The notes under the pieces: model-generated | The model's input: only the letters and a program-made list of their open reading frames with translations | Database searches by the model: none | What the model was told of the DNA's origin: nothing | Translations under genes and position numbers: made by a program | Source of the DNA: an uncultured Oscillospiraceae bacterium | GTDB taxonomy: Bacteria > Bacillota > Clostridia > Oscillospirales > Acutalibacteraceae | NCBI GenBank assembly: GCA_900543555.1 | Contig: UQRL01000035.1 | Coordinates: 1 to 25,584 of the forward strand | Direction of reading: 5' to 3' | DNA: 25,584 bases | In this document: piece after piece, positions 15,519-22,928 of the stretch | Position numbering within the stretch: the stretch's first letter is position 1 | How the letters are laid out: each line of letters opens with the position of its first letter

Positions 15519-16073
15519 TCAGTCCACCCTCTCCATCAGCTCCAAAAGCCAGCGGGGCGGGTTGGAAACTCTGGGAATCAGCTCCCCGTTGCGGTACTCC
15601 GCCACCTCTACAAAGCCGTTGTCGTTGTCGAAAAAACGGGCCTCATCGCAATAAGGGAGAACCCGCAGCACGTCCGTAAAGCGGCTTTGAAAGCGGCGCT
15701 CCACGTCCGCCTTGGGAATGTCGTGGCCGCCCTTGGCCACCCGGTTGGCAATGCGCCCCAGGCTTTCCTCCATCGTGTCCAGGCCGATGTAATACAGGCG
15801 GATGGTGTACCCCCGTTCCTTGGCCCGGCGGATGGTGCGTTCCGTCCTCGCGCCGGACAGGGTGGTTTCCTGGGTGAAGCTGATGCCCTTCTCCAAGCAC
15901 TCATCAATTTTGCGGACAGCGGCTTTCCCGCCCTCCACAGGGCTGCCCAACTGGGCCGCCAGCTTGTCCACGTCGATAAGCAGCCCCAGGTCGGAGCGCT
16001 CGGCCTTCAAGGCCCCGGTCAAGCTGGACTTGCCGCAGCCGTTCACCCCGCCGATGATGGTGTACAGTTTCAT
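15519..16073 (-). CDS. Zeta-toxin-like P-loop kinase
   Basis: Protein of 184 residues. Walker A GGVNGCGKSS with Lys15; then DVDK (Asp of the substrate/metal site), FTQETTLSG (the E-T-T element of zeta toxins and related kinases) and RVAKGGHDIPKADVERRFQSR (lid arginines). Zeta toxins phosphorylate UDP-N-acetylglucosamine and so block wall synthesis; many chromosomal zeta-like proteins have no proven substrate. No epsilon-type antitoxin ORF is next to it. It lies between rapZ (30 nt upstream) and whiA (33 nt downstream), where yvcK/gluP is usual, and close to murB, whose pathway starts from UDP-N-acetylglucosamine. Start ATG 16073 with AAGGAAG upstream. A regulatory wall-precursor kinase is possible, but that is inference. 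Confidence 0.82.
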   Translation of the reverse strand: MKLYTIIGGVNGCGKSSLTGALKAERSDLGLLIDVDKLAAQLGSPVEGGKAAVRKIDECLEKGISFTQETTLSGARTERTIRRAKERGYTIRLYYIGLDTMEESLGRIANRVAKGGHDIPKADVERRFQSRFTDVLRVLPYCDEARFFDNDNGFVEVAEYRNGELIPRVSNPPRWLLELMERVD

Positions 16074-16103
16074 GTCTCTCTTCCTTCTGCTACAGTGCTC
16101 TCT

Positions 16104-16964
16104 TTAGAACTTCTGCATATCCCGGTGGGTCACGCTGGCCTTCACGCCCTGTTCTGTCAAGTGGTCGCACATGTACTGGGCCAGGGCCACGGACCGGTGA
16201 TGCCCGCCGGTGCAGCCCACGGCGATAACCAGCTGGCTCTTGCCCTCCTTGGAGTACAGGGGCAGTAAGTAGTCGATCAAGTCTGTGAAGCGGCTGACAA
16301 AGCCCTGTGTCTCCTCCTTCTCCATAACGTAGTTCCGCACAGGGGCGTCCAAGCCCGTCAGGGGCCGCAGTGTCTCGTCGTAGAAGGGGTTGGGCAAGCA
16401 GCGCACGTCAAAGACCAGGTCCGCCTCCATGGGGATGCCGAACTTGAAGCCAAAGCTGATGCAGTGCACGGACAGGGAGTCCTGGGCGCTGGAGAGGAAC
16501 AGCTCGCTGATGCGGGCCTTCAGTTGGGCCGGGGACACCAGGGAGGTGTCGATGACGTAGTCGGAGCACTCCTTCACCGGCTTGAGCATCTCCCGCTCCA
16601 GCTTGACGGCCTGCTCCAGGGCGCCGCCCATCTCGTCCGCCAGGGGGTGCTTGCGGCGGGTCTCCTGGAAGCGGTTGACCAGCACGCTGTCCGAGGAGTC
16701 CAAAAACAGGATCTTATAGGGCTTTTTGTCCCGCTTCAAAGACTCCAGCGCCGTGAAGAAGGACTTGAACAGCTCCCCGCCCCGGGTGTCCGTCACCACA
16801 GCCGCCCGGTTGCGCACCCCTTCGGACTGGATGCACATGTCGTAGAACACGGGGATCAGCGCCGGCGGCAGATTGTCCACGCAGAAAAAGCCGATGTCCT
16901 CCATAGCGTGCATGGCCCGGGTCTTCCCCGCGCCGGAAAGGCCAGTTACAATGACAAATTCCAT
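16104..16964 (-). CDS. rapZ: RNase adapter / nucleotide-binding protein RapZ
   Basis: Protein of 286 residues of the RapZ (YvcJ) family. N-terminal P-loop domain with GLSGAGKTRAMHAMEDIGFFCVDNLP (Walker A near residue 8), VVTDTRGGELF, KILFLDSSDSVLVNRFQETRRKHPL. The C-terminal domain has DLVFDVRCLPNPFYDETLRPLTGLD and the signature VIAVGCTGGHHRSVALAQ. In Enterobacteria RapZ binds glucosamine-6-phosphate and guides RNase E on GlmZ; in Firmicutes it hydrolyses nucleotides and affects competence, and the RNA role is not shown. It starts 13 nt after murB and has AAAGGGGG as its ribosome site. Confidence 0.96.
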   Translation of the reverse strand: MEFVIVTGLSGAGKTRAMHAMEDIGFFCVDNLPPALIPVFYDMCIQSEGVRNRAAVVTDTRGGELFKSFFTALESLKRDKKPYKILFLDSSDSVLVNRFQETRRKHPLADEMGGALEQAVKLEREMLKPVKECSDYVIDTSLVSPAQLKARISELFLSSAQDSLSVHCISFGFKFGIPMEADLVFDVRCLPNPFYDETLRPLTGLDAPVRNYVMEKEETQGFVSRFTDLIDYLLPLYSKEGKSQLVIAVGCTGGHHRSVALAQYMCDHLTEQGVKASVTHRDMQKF

Positions 16965-16977
16965 ATCGGTTCCCCCT

Positions 16978-17895
16978 TTACTGTTCCCCGGTCACCCGGA
17001 CCTCTGTCTCCAGCCGGATGCCCCGCTTTTCATACACCTCTTCCTGGATCTGCCGGATGAGGGCCAGCACGTCGGCGCAGGTGGCCCCGCCGGTGTTGAC
17101 GATGAACCCGGCGTGCTTCTCACTGACCTGGGCGCCCCCCACCCGGCGTCCCTTCAGGCCGCACTCCTCGATGAGGGCGGCGGCAAAGGCCCCCTGGGGC
17201 CGCTTGAACACGCTGCCCGCGCTGGGCATGTCATAGGGCTGCTTCTCCTTGCGCCGGGCCATCAGCTCCTCCATCTTGGCGGCGATCTGGGCCGGGTCCC
17301 CCGGCTGCAGGCGGTACTCCACAAAGGTGATGATCTCCCGCCCGCCGGTGTAGCGGCTGCGCCGGTAGGAGAACTGGAGCTCTTCTCCCCGGGCGCTGCC
17401 CTCTTCCCCCTGGGGGGTCAGGTGGCAGACACGCTCCACCACGTCCTTCATCTCGCCGCCGTAGGCGCCCGCGTCCATATAGGCCGCCCCGCCTGCAGAG
17501 CCGGGGATGCCCCAGGCGAACTCCAGGCCGGAAAGGCCCCTCTCCCGGGCAAAGGCGCACACGGATGCCAAAGAGGCCCCCGCTCCTGCCCGGAGGAGGC
17601 CCTCTTCCCGCTGCTCCACCTTTTTGAAGTCCCCAGAGAGCAGCAGCACCGCCCCCCGAAAGCCCCTATCCCCCACCAGCAGGTTGGAGCCCTTCCCCAG
17701 CAGCAGGAAGGGGAGGCCCCCCTGCCCAAGGGCTTTCACCAGCCCCTTGAGCTGGGGCAGGGTCTCCACCGTGATGAACCGGTCCGCCGGGCCGCCAATC
17801 TGAAAGGTGGTGTGGCGGCTCATGGGCTCCCCCGCAACGCAGGGGCAGCCTAGCTCCCCAGCCGCCCGGTCCAGAAATGCATAGCAAAGCTCCAT
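16978..17895 (-). CDS. murB: UDP-N-acetylenolpyruvoylglucosamine reductase MurB
   Basis: FAD-dependent enzyme that reduces UDP-GlcNAc-enolpyruvate to UDP-MurNAc, the second committed step of peptidoglycan synthesis. Length is 305 residues. FAD-binding elements: RHTTFQIGGPADRFI, LLGKGSNLLVGDRGFRGAVL, and SGLEFAWGIPGSAGGAAYMDAGAYGGEMKDVV. C-terminal substrate domain: QPYDMPSAGSVFKRPQG with the catalytic Ser, GLKGRRVGGAQVSEKHAGFIVNTGGATCADV. No long insertion is seen, consistent with the type II enzymes of Firmicutes. Start ATG 17895; it follows the PHP gene by 12 nt. Confidence 0.97.
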   Translation of the reverse strand: MELCYAFLDRAAGELGCPCVAGEPMSRHTTFQIGGPADRFITVETLPQLKGLVKALGQGGLPFLLLGKGSNLLVGDRGFRGAVLLLSGDFKKVEQREEGLLRAGAGASLASVCAFARERGLSGLEFAWGIPGSAGGAAYMDAGAYGGEMKDVVERVCHLTPQGEEGSARGEELQFSYRRSRYTGGREIITFVEYRLQPGDPAQIAAKMEELMARRKEKQPYDMPSAGSVFKRPQGAFAAALIEECGLKGRRVGGAQVSEKHAGFIVNTGGATCADVLALIRQIQEEVYEKRGIRLETEVRVTGEQ

Positions 17896-17907
17896 AGGCT
17901 TCTCCTC

Positions 17908-18657
17908 TCACTTCCTCCGCTCAAAGATGTGGGTGTAGCGGGAAAGGTAATCGTTCAAACGCTCCGCGGAGGCGTTCAAGATCAGCTCTTCGGGGAAGTC
18001 AATCTCCGAAAGCATCTCCAGGGCGTGGCCGAAGTCCCCCACATAGGCCTCAAAGTGGGCGTCCGAGCTGACCACAATGGGCACCCCGTGCTTTTTGCAG
18101 CAGAGGGCGATTTTCTTGCAGTTTTCGATGTTCTGCCTGCGGGCGTCAAAGCTGTGGTTGTTGATCTCCACCAGCTTGTGGTTCTCCCCAAACAGGGGGA
18201 TGACCTTCTCGTAATCGTAGGCGTAGAGGGGGTCGCCGCTGTGGGCGATGATGTTCACCCGGGGGTTCTTGGCGATTTGGCTCCACAGGTGGGTGCACTT
18301 CTCCACGTCCGGGTTTTCCAGGCCCGGCAGGCCCAGCCGGTGGATGGAGGCCACCACCCAGTCCAGCTGGCCGGCGTAGCTCTCCCCCAGGTCGGTGTTG
18401 CCTTCAAAGTCCAGAATGTTGGTCTCCGCCCCCACAATGGTGAGCACCCCTTTATAGTGCAGGGGCAGCTCGTGCAGGCTGGAAAAATACCAGTCCACCG
18501 GAGAGCCTGGCATGACGCCGGTGTGGTCCGTAACAGCCAAAGCGTACAAGCCCTTGTCCCGGGCGGCGCCCACCATCTCCGAGAAGGTGCTGTGGGCGTG
18601 GCCGGAAAACAGGGTGTGGGTGTGCAGGTCGGCTATGATAGTATATGCGTGTTTCAT
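17908..18657 (-). CDS. PHP-domain metal-dependent phosphoesterase (YcdX-like)
   Basis: Cytosolic protein of 249 residues with a full PHP metal site: ADLHTHTLFSGHAHST (HxH), AVTDHTG, GAETNI (Glu), DWVVASIHRLG, NIIAHSGDP (His), and VVSSDAHFEAYVGDF (DxH). YcdX-type proteins are trinuclear-zinc phosphatases; the physiological substrate is not settled. Start and stop codons are coupled: its ATG shares one base with the TGA of hprK (TGATG, 18659-18655), which implies translational coupling. Its stop is 12 nt before murB. This order (hprK-PHP-murB) points to a phosphatase working beside the HPr kinase or wall pathway, but that is inference. Confidence 0.88.
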   Translation of the reverse strand: MKHAYTIIADLHTHTLFSGHAHSTFSEMVGAARDKGLYALAVTDHTGVMPGSPVDWYFSSLHELPLHYKGVLTIVGAETNILDFEGNTDLGESYAGQLDWVVASIHRLGLPGLENPDVEKCTHLWSQIAKNPRVNIIAHSGDPLYAYDYEKVIPLFGENHKLVEINNHSFDARRQNIENCKKIALCCKKHGVPIVVSSDAHFEAYVGDFGHALEMLSEIDFPEELILNASAERLNDYLSRYTHIFERRK

Positions 18658-19628
18658 CAGATATCCAGATCCTTTTTGATAGCCTCGCCCTGAAGCTCGC
18701 TGACATCCACTCCCAAGCTGGAGAGCAGCTCCTGGGCGGCGTTGTAGCCCATTTTCTTCTGCCGGTTGTTCATGGCGGCCACCTCGATGATGACGGCCAG
18801 GTTCCGCCCGGGCTTGACGGGAATGGTCATCACCGGCACCCGGATGCCCAGGATTTCGGTGTACTCGCTGTCGATGCCCATGCGGTCATAGAGCTTGGTG
18901 GCGTCCCAAATCTCCAGGTTGATGCACATGTCGATCTTCTCCGACATCTTGATGGCGCCCATGCCGAAAATGCGCCGGGCGTTGATGATGCCCACGCCCC
19001 GCAGCTCGATAAAGTGACGGATATTTTCCGGGGCCCGGCCCACCAGGGACTTGCTGGACACCCGGCGGATCTCCACGGCGTCGTCTGCGATAAGCCGGTG
19101 CCCGCGCTTAATCAGCTCAATGGCGGTCTCGCTCTTGCCCACGCCGCTGTCCCCCACCAGCAGGATGCCCTCGCCGTAGACCTCGATCAGCACGCCGTGG
19201 CGGGTGATGCGGGGGGCCAGCTCCACGTTCAGCAGGGAGACCAGGTCCGCCACCACGTTAGAGGTGGAATCCTTAGAGGAGAGCAGGGGAATGTCATACT
19301 TTTCCGCCGCGGCCAGCATCCTCTCGCTGGGGGTGATATCCCGGGCCACAATCACTGTGGCCGGCCGCAGGGCGAAGAAATGCTCAATCGCCGTCGCCTT
19401 CTTCTCCTCCCCCAAGCTTTGCAGCATGGCCATTTCCGAACGGCCCAGCACGGTAATGCGGTGGGGGTCGAAGTAGTCACAGAACCCGTAAAGCTCCAAT
19501 CCGGGGCGGATCACATCCCGAGAGCGGATGAGAATTTCCTCCGCGTTTTGGGGCAGGTGCATGGCCCGCAGGCCCAGCTCCTTGATAATCTTTGCCAGGG
19601 GGATGGTATACTCTTCCGTCATGCGCAT
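18657..19628 (-). CDS. hprK: HPr kinase/phosphorylase
   Basis: Bifunctional enzyme that phosphorylates and dephosphorylates HPr on Ser46 and so sets carbon catabolite control. Length 323 residues. The N-terminal domain (to about residue 130) is followed by Walker A GDSGVGKSETAIELIKRGHRLIADDAVEI and the HprK signature GRAPENIRHFIELRGVGIINARRIFGMGAI, then the C-terminal VMTIPVKPGRNLAVIIEVAAMNNR. ATG 19628 is 4 nt and the in-frame ATG 19622 10 nt from the GAGAGG site, so either could be used. It is the first gene of the minus-strand cluster, with its promoter at 19704-19732. No ptsH or crh gene is in the window. Confidence 0.97.
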   Translation of the reverse strand: MRMTEEYTIPLAKIIKELGLRAMHLPQNAEEILIRSRDVIRPGLELYGFCDYFDPHRITVLGRSEMAMLQSLGEEKKATAIEHFFALRPATVIVARDITPSERMLAAAEKYDIPLLSSKDSTSNVVADLVSLLNVELAPRITRHGVLIEVYGEGILLVGDSGVGKSETAIELIKRGHRLIADDAVEIRRVSSKSLVGRAPENIRHFIELRGVGIINARRIFGMGAIKMSEKIDMCINLEIWDATKLYDRMGIDSEYTEILGIRVPVMTIPVKPGRNLAVIIEVAAMNNRQKKMGYNAAQELLSSLGVDVSELQGEAIKKDLDI

Positions 19629-19703
19629 GCATCCTCTCTTTCAAAGCTCTGAGGACCCGGCTGCCGCCAAGTCCAAAAGCCAAAATTCTCTACATTCTTT
19701 TCT

Positions 19704-19732
19704 ATTATAAACGATTCCCCTGGAAAAATAAA
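19704..19732 (-). promoter_or_regulatory. Promoter of the hprK-dnaE cluster
   Basis: Minus-strand consensus TATAAT (19709-19704) with a poor -35 (TTTATT, 19732-19727) at 17 nt. The expected leader is about 70 nt. No other good promoter is seen inside the hprK-to-dnaE gene string. Confidence 0.6.
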
Positions 19733-19796
19733 GAGCGGCTTTTTCCCCGGGGGATTTCCCCCCGCAAAAAATTTTTTAAAAACCGAAAAATACCTC

Positions 19797-19825
19797 TTGC
19801 TTTTTTCGCTGGGCTGTATTATAAT
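19797..19825 (+). promoter_or_regulatory. Promoter of the initiator tRNA gene
   Basis: TTGCTT (19797-19802), 17-nt spacer, perfect TATAAT (19820-19825). Transcription would start about 30 nt before the tRNA. It is divergent from the hprK promoter. Confidence 0.75.
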
Positions 19826-19862
19826 AATTAAGCTGAACAGCGAAAGCAGCAGCACACCATAT

Positions 19863-19939
<77 letters not shown>

Positions 19940-19942
19940 CAG

Positions 19943-19990
19943 GAAACATTAGTTTTGATTTATTATCATCAAAATTAATGTTTCTTTTTT
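19943..19990 (+). terminator. Terminator after the tRNA
   Basis: 17-bp AT-rich stem (19943-19959 with 19968-19984, one G-U pair), 8-nt loop and T6 at 19985-19990. It lies only 4 nt after the tRNA CCA and 24 nt before the start codon of the S66 peptidase. Confidence 0.85.
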
Positions 19991-20014
19991 ATATTTAAAC
20001 AAGGAGGTAATCGC

Positions 20015-20947
20015 ATGATTGCAAGCAAGCTTAAACTGGGCGATGAGGTGCGAGTGATTGCACCGGCTAGAAATCTAACAGAAGTGAGGCAGGATGTACA
20101 CCATCATGCGGTTGACTTCTGGAAGGAAAAAGGATTTCATCTTACATTTTCCAAGAATAGTCGAGAGGTTGGAAAATACCACTCCTCCAGCATTGCGTCA
20201 CGGGTAGAGGATATTCACGAGGCATTTTGTGATCCAAATGTAAAATTGATTATAACTTGTCTTGGTGGTTTTAACTCTAATCAGCTTTTACGACACTTGG
20301 ATTACGAACTCATTGGGAAACATCCTAAAATTCTCTGTGGTTATTCCGATATAACTGCTCTTCATAACGCCATCTATTCTAAAACGGGACTTGTTACATA
20401 TCACGGCCCACATTATGGTACCTTTACTTTTGACCGGGAATCAAAATACACTCAGAAAACTTTTTTTGAGTGTATAATGAACGAAGAGCCCATTGTTGTC
20501 GCTCCCTCTGAAACAGCTGCAAAATATTATACAATTCAAGAAGGCATGTGTGAAGGAACAATCATTGGCGGTAATCTTTGTACTTTAAATCTCTTACAAG
20601 GGACGCCTTATATGCCTGATATTCGAAATAAGGTGCTGTTTCTGGAAGATGACAATATTATGGGAGATTATTTTTGCTACGAATTTGATCGAAACCTAGA
20701 GTCTCTTTTACAGGTAGAAGGAGCAGAAACGATCAAGGGAATTGTCTTTGGACGCTTTGAAGATAGTTGTGGTTTGAACGCAGAAGTAATAAAAGATATT
20801 ATTCAAGATAAGATAGCTAAGAATATACCTGTCATTTTTGGTGTAGATTTTGGTCATGTTTATCCAATGATTACGTTTCCGATTGGTGGAACTGTTCGCA
20901 TTTTGGCAAATCATGAAACTGCTGAAATGATCATTTTGACTCACTGA
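20015..20947 (+). CDS. S66-family peptidase, MccF/LD-carboxypeptidase-like
   Basis: Serine peptidase of 310 residues. The S66 pattern is clear: VRVIAPARN at the start, KLIITCLGGFNSNQLLRHLDYELIGKHPKILCGYSDITALHNAIYSKTGLVTYHGPHYG with the nucleophilic Ser in GYSD, GGNLCTLNLLQGT, LFLEDD (catalytic Glu) and GVDFGHVYPM (catalytic His). The long middle insertion and sequence favour the MccF branch, which cleaves toxic peptide-nucleotide antibiotics of the microcin C type, over the cell-wall LD-carboxypeptidases. The sequence is strongly AT-rich compared with hprK and dnaE, suggesting transfer. AAGGAGGT lies 6 nt before ATG 20015. No good promoter is seen between it and the tRNA terminator, so read-through from the tRNA promoter is possible. 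Confidence 0.88.
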   Translation: MIASKLKLGDEVRVIAPARNLTEVRQDVHHHAVDFWKEKGFHLTFSKNSREVGKYHSSSIASRVEDIHEAFCDPNVKLIITCLGGFNSNQLLRHLDYELIGKHPKILCGYSDITALHNAIYSKTGLVTYHGPHYGTFTFDRESKYTQKTFFECIMNEEPIVVAPSETAAKYYTIQEGMCEGTIIGGNLCTLNLLQGTPYMPDIRNKVLFLEDDNIMGDYFCYEFDRNLESLLQVEGAETIKGIVFGRFEDSCGLNAEVIKDIIQDKIAKNIPVIFGVDFGHVYPMITFPIGGTVRILANHETAEMIILTH

Positions 20948-21036
20948 TTGAGGTAACAATATCTCTGTCTTTTGATAGTCTTAATTTATAAGCGCGCCTT
21001 AAGTGAATCCGCCAGTAAAAACGGTCAACTATGACA

Positions 21037-21065
21037 AAAACCCCAAGTTTCATACCTGGGGTTTT
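21037..21065 (+). terminator. Terminator downstream of the S66 gene
   Basis: AAAACCCCA (21037-21045) pairs with TGGGGTTTT (21057-21065), 11-nt loop, T-rich tail. It is about 90 nt after the S66 stop. Confidence 0.75.
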
Positions 21066-21160
21066 CTCTTGCCTTTTTGTGGGATGCCCCCATCGCACTC
21101 CCTTAATTCAGCAGTATCTGTTGTATAGATAACACTGTTTTTCTGAGAAATCGGCAGCAG

Positions 21161-21198
21161 AAAACCACCCTCGCGCCTTGCGGCTCTGGGGTGGTTTT
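21161..21198. terminator. Second hairpin, terminator-like in both directions
   Basis: AAAACCACCC (21161-21170) pairs with GGGTGGTTTT (21189-21198), 18-nt loop, followed by TTG and a T-rich tail. It could stop transcription coming from either side. Confidence 0.6.
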
Positions 21199-21214
21199 TG
21201 CTTTCTTTTGGGAG

Positions 21215-21260
21215 TTGACCCAGATCTGACCCATTTTGGTTTGGCCGGAATCTGGGTCAA
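21215..21260. repeat. Inverted repeat with three TGACCCA boxes
   Basis: TTGACCCAGAT (21215-21225) and ATCTGGGTCAA (21250-21260) are a perfect 11-bp inverted pair. A third box, TGACCCA, follows the left arm in direct orientation. The spacing (24 nt between arms) is more like protein-binding sites than a terminator; integrase arm or core sites are possible. Confidence 0.5.
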
Positions 21261-21428
21261 ATTCTGGAGTGGATACCATCGGATAAGATTGGAGGTAAGG
21301 TTTTCCGTCCAGCCAGGTGGCTTCTCTCCTACATTTTTCGCTCTGCTTGCCGTGGGCTGCCATTTCGCTCCTTCTATCTAATGCTATGACCTTCGGGAAA
21401 GTTGATATGGTGTCATTTATAACCAGGA

Positions 21429-21462
21429 AGCCACCCGGAAACCCATGGTTCCTAGGGTGGCT
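21429..21462 (-). terminator. Hairpin behind the integrase gene
   Basis: AGCCACCC (21429-21436) pairs with GGGTGGCT (21455-21462) 22 nt beyond the integrase stop. The U tract on the minus strand is poor, so it may be a processing or weak termination site. Confidence 0.45.
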
Positions 21463-21483
21463 CTTCCCTTCCCTCTGCTTTCA

Positions 21484-22629
21484 TTAAATTCTAGACCCCA
21501 GCACCCCATCCATCTTCTTGGCCGCCTCCCGCTGGGCGGTGGTGGTGACGTGGGCGTAAGTGTCCAGGGTAAACCCTGCGCTGAAGTGGCCCAGAATGGA
21601 AGAGACGGTTTTCACGTCTACCCCGTTTTGCAGGGCCAGGGTAGCGAATGTGTGGCGCAGGTCGTGGAACCGCACATAAGGCAGCCCTGCCCGCTTCAGC
21701 ACCCGGCGGAGCATATTCCGCACGCTGTCCGGCGAGATAGGCCCGCCATTGGGAGAGGGAAATGCATACTCGCTGTGGGTTTTCTCTTGCTGGCTTTGCA
21801 GAACAGCCAGGGCCTGTTCCCCCAGGGGGATCACCCGGTAGGCGTTCTTGGTTTTCAGCGGTGCCTCCACCACTTTCCCGTTGATTCGAGAAATCTGCCG
21901 CCGCACGGTGATGGTGTCTTGATGGAAGTCCACGTCTGTCCATTTCAGCCCCAGCAGTTCGCCCCGACGCAGGCCCGTGGCCAGCTCCAGGTAGTACATC
22001 TCGAACACGCCTGTGTTTTTAGCTTCTTGTAAGAAAGCGCTGAGTTGGTCTGCGGTCAGCGTCTTCATCTCGTTACGCTCCACTCTCGGCAGGGCGCATC
22101 CCTCCGCTGGGTTGTGGGCGATGAGCTTTTGGTGAATTGCCAGCTGCAAGGCCGAGGAAATGATTTGATGGATATTCCGCACGGTCTTGGGGCCAAGGCC
22201 CTTGGGCTTCTTTTCCGACTCCTTTCGCTCCACCCGCCCGCCGGTGAGCAAGTCCCGGTAGAACTTCTGCAAGTCTAGGGTGGTCAACTTGGTGAGGGGA
22301 ATCTGGCCGATAGCCGGGTCGATGTGGTTTTTGATGATTCCCCTGTACGTTGCGTGGGAACTGGGACGCACCTTGATGGTGGCGTAGTTTTCGTACCACA
22401 CCTGCATCCACTGGCCCAGGGTGTACTGCCCGGCCTTGGCCACGTCCAGGCCCTTGGTTTCCTCAATGGCTTTGCGGAGTTTCTCCACCACCTCAGCCTG
22501 GGTTTTGCCCAGAACGTTCCGGTAGATGGCTTTTCCCTCAGGGGTGTGACCTGCTGTGTAGCGACCCTCCCAGCGACCGTCTTTCCGCTTGCGAATGCTG
22601 CCCTCGCCGTTGGCTCTTTTCTTTGCCAT
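21484..22629 (-). CDS. Tyrosine-type site-specific integrase
   Basis: Integrase of 381 residues. ATG 22629 is chosen because AAAGGAGG lies 9 nt upstream; the longer frame to 22665 runs through that site. Domains in order: AP2-like N-terminal arm-binding part (ANGEGSIRKRKDGRWEGRYTAG), SAM-like core-binding domain (about residues 55-165, TLGQWMQVWYENYA...), and the catalytic domain with Arg in ELATGLRRGELLGLKW, Lys-bearing APLKTKNAYRVIPL, HDLRHTFATLAL, LGHFS and the nucleophilic Tyr in TLDTYAHV. This is the phage/Tn916-like group that integrates and, with a helper, excises circular elements. No excisionase-like small gene is seen beside it. Upstream of its start lies repeat copy A. Confidence 0.95.
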   Translation of the reverse strand: MAKKRANGEGSIRKRKDGRWEGRYTAGHTPEGKAIYRNVLGKTQAEVVEKLRKAIEETKGLDVAKAGQYTLGQWMQVWYENYATIKVRPSSHATYRGIIKNHIDPAIGQIPLTKLTTLDLQKFYRDLLTGGRVERKESEKKPKGLGPKTVRNIHQIISSALQLAIHQKLIAHNPAEGCALPRVERNEMKTLTADQLSAFLQEAKNTGVFEMYYLELATGLRRGELLGLKWTDVDFHQDTITVRRQISRINGKVVEAPLKTKNAYRVIPLGEQALAVLQSQQEKTHSEYAFPSPNGGPISPDSVRNMLRRVLKRAGLPYVRFHDLRHTFATLALQNGVDVKTVSSILGHFSAGFTLDTYAHVTTTAQREAAKKMDGVLGSRI

Positions 22630-22715
22630 GCTGGTGGCCTCCTTTCTGTTTTCTTCAACCACCAACAGTACTCTAGAGGGCTGCGCAATGTCTACCCCTA
22701 GTTTTTCGAACCAGA

Positions 22716-22811
22716 CGGAGAAAAATTTCCCCGCCTTTTGGTGGTTTTACACCTGTCTGGGGCGGGGAGTTTTCAAAATCTCTTTTCTTTGTTTATGCGG
22801 CGCAGTTTTTG
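22716..22811. repeat. 96-bp direct repeat, copy A
   Basis: Same orientation and length as copy B (23992-24087); the two differ at four positions only. On the minus strand it forms CCCCGCC/GGCGGGG around an inner GGTG/CACC hairpin, then AAATTTTTC, which looks like an intrinsic terminator. It lies 86 nt upstream of the integrase start codon. Confidence 0.92.
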
Positions 22812-22928
22812 CATGCAGACTATAGTCCCATAAGATTTTGAACTTCCCACACATTCCTCTCTTTGTATAGGACAAAAGTTTTTGATAAAATCATGTATAC
22901 ACCAATCACCGATACGAGGTACTAGATC

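Larger units (their letters stand above)
20948..21483. other. Intergenic block with hairpins and inverted repeats, possible integrase/att region
   Basis: I see no credible gene in these 536 bp. It contains, in order, the S66 terminator (21037-21065), a second terminator-type hairpin (21161-21198), an 11-bp inverted repeat (21215-21260) and a third hairpin (21429-21462) behind the integrase. Composition changes from AT-rich to GC-rich around 21160, which may mark a junction. An open frame at 21363-21103 (-) has no ribosome site and runs through two hairpins. Confidence 0.5.

Noticed and set aside
21103..21363. Minus-strand frame of 86 codons left of the integrase
   Set aside because: It has no ribosome site, contains two hairpins and the inverted TGACCCA boxes, and has no recognizable domain.
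22589..22825. Plus-strand frame through repeat A with a peptide KNFPAFWW... also present through repeat B
   Set aside because: The shared peptide results from the duplicated DNA block. The frame has no start signal, and the substitutions follow the hairpin rather than a codon pattern.
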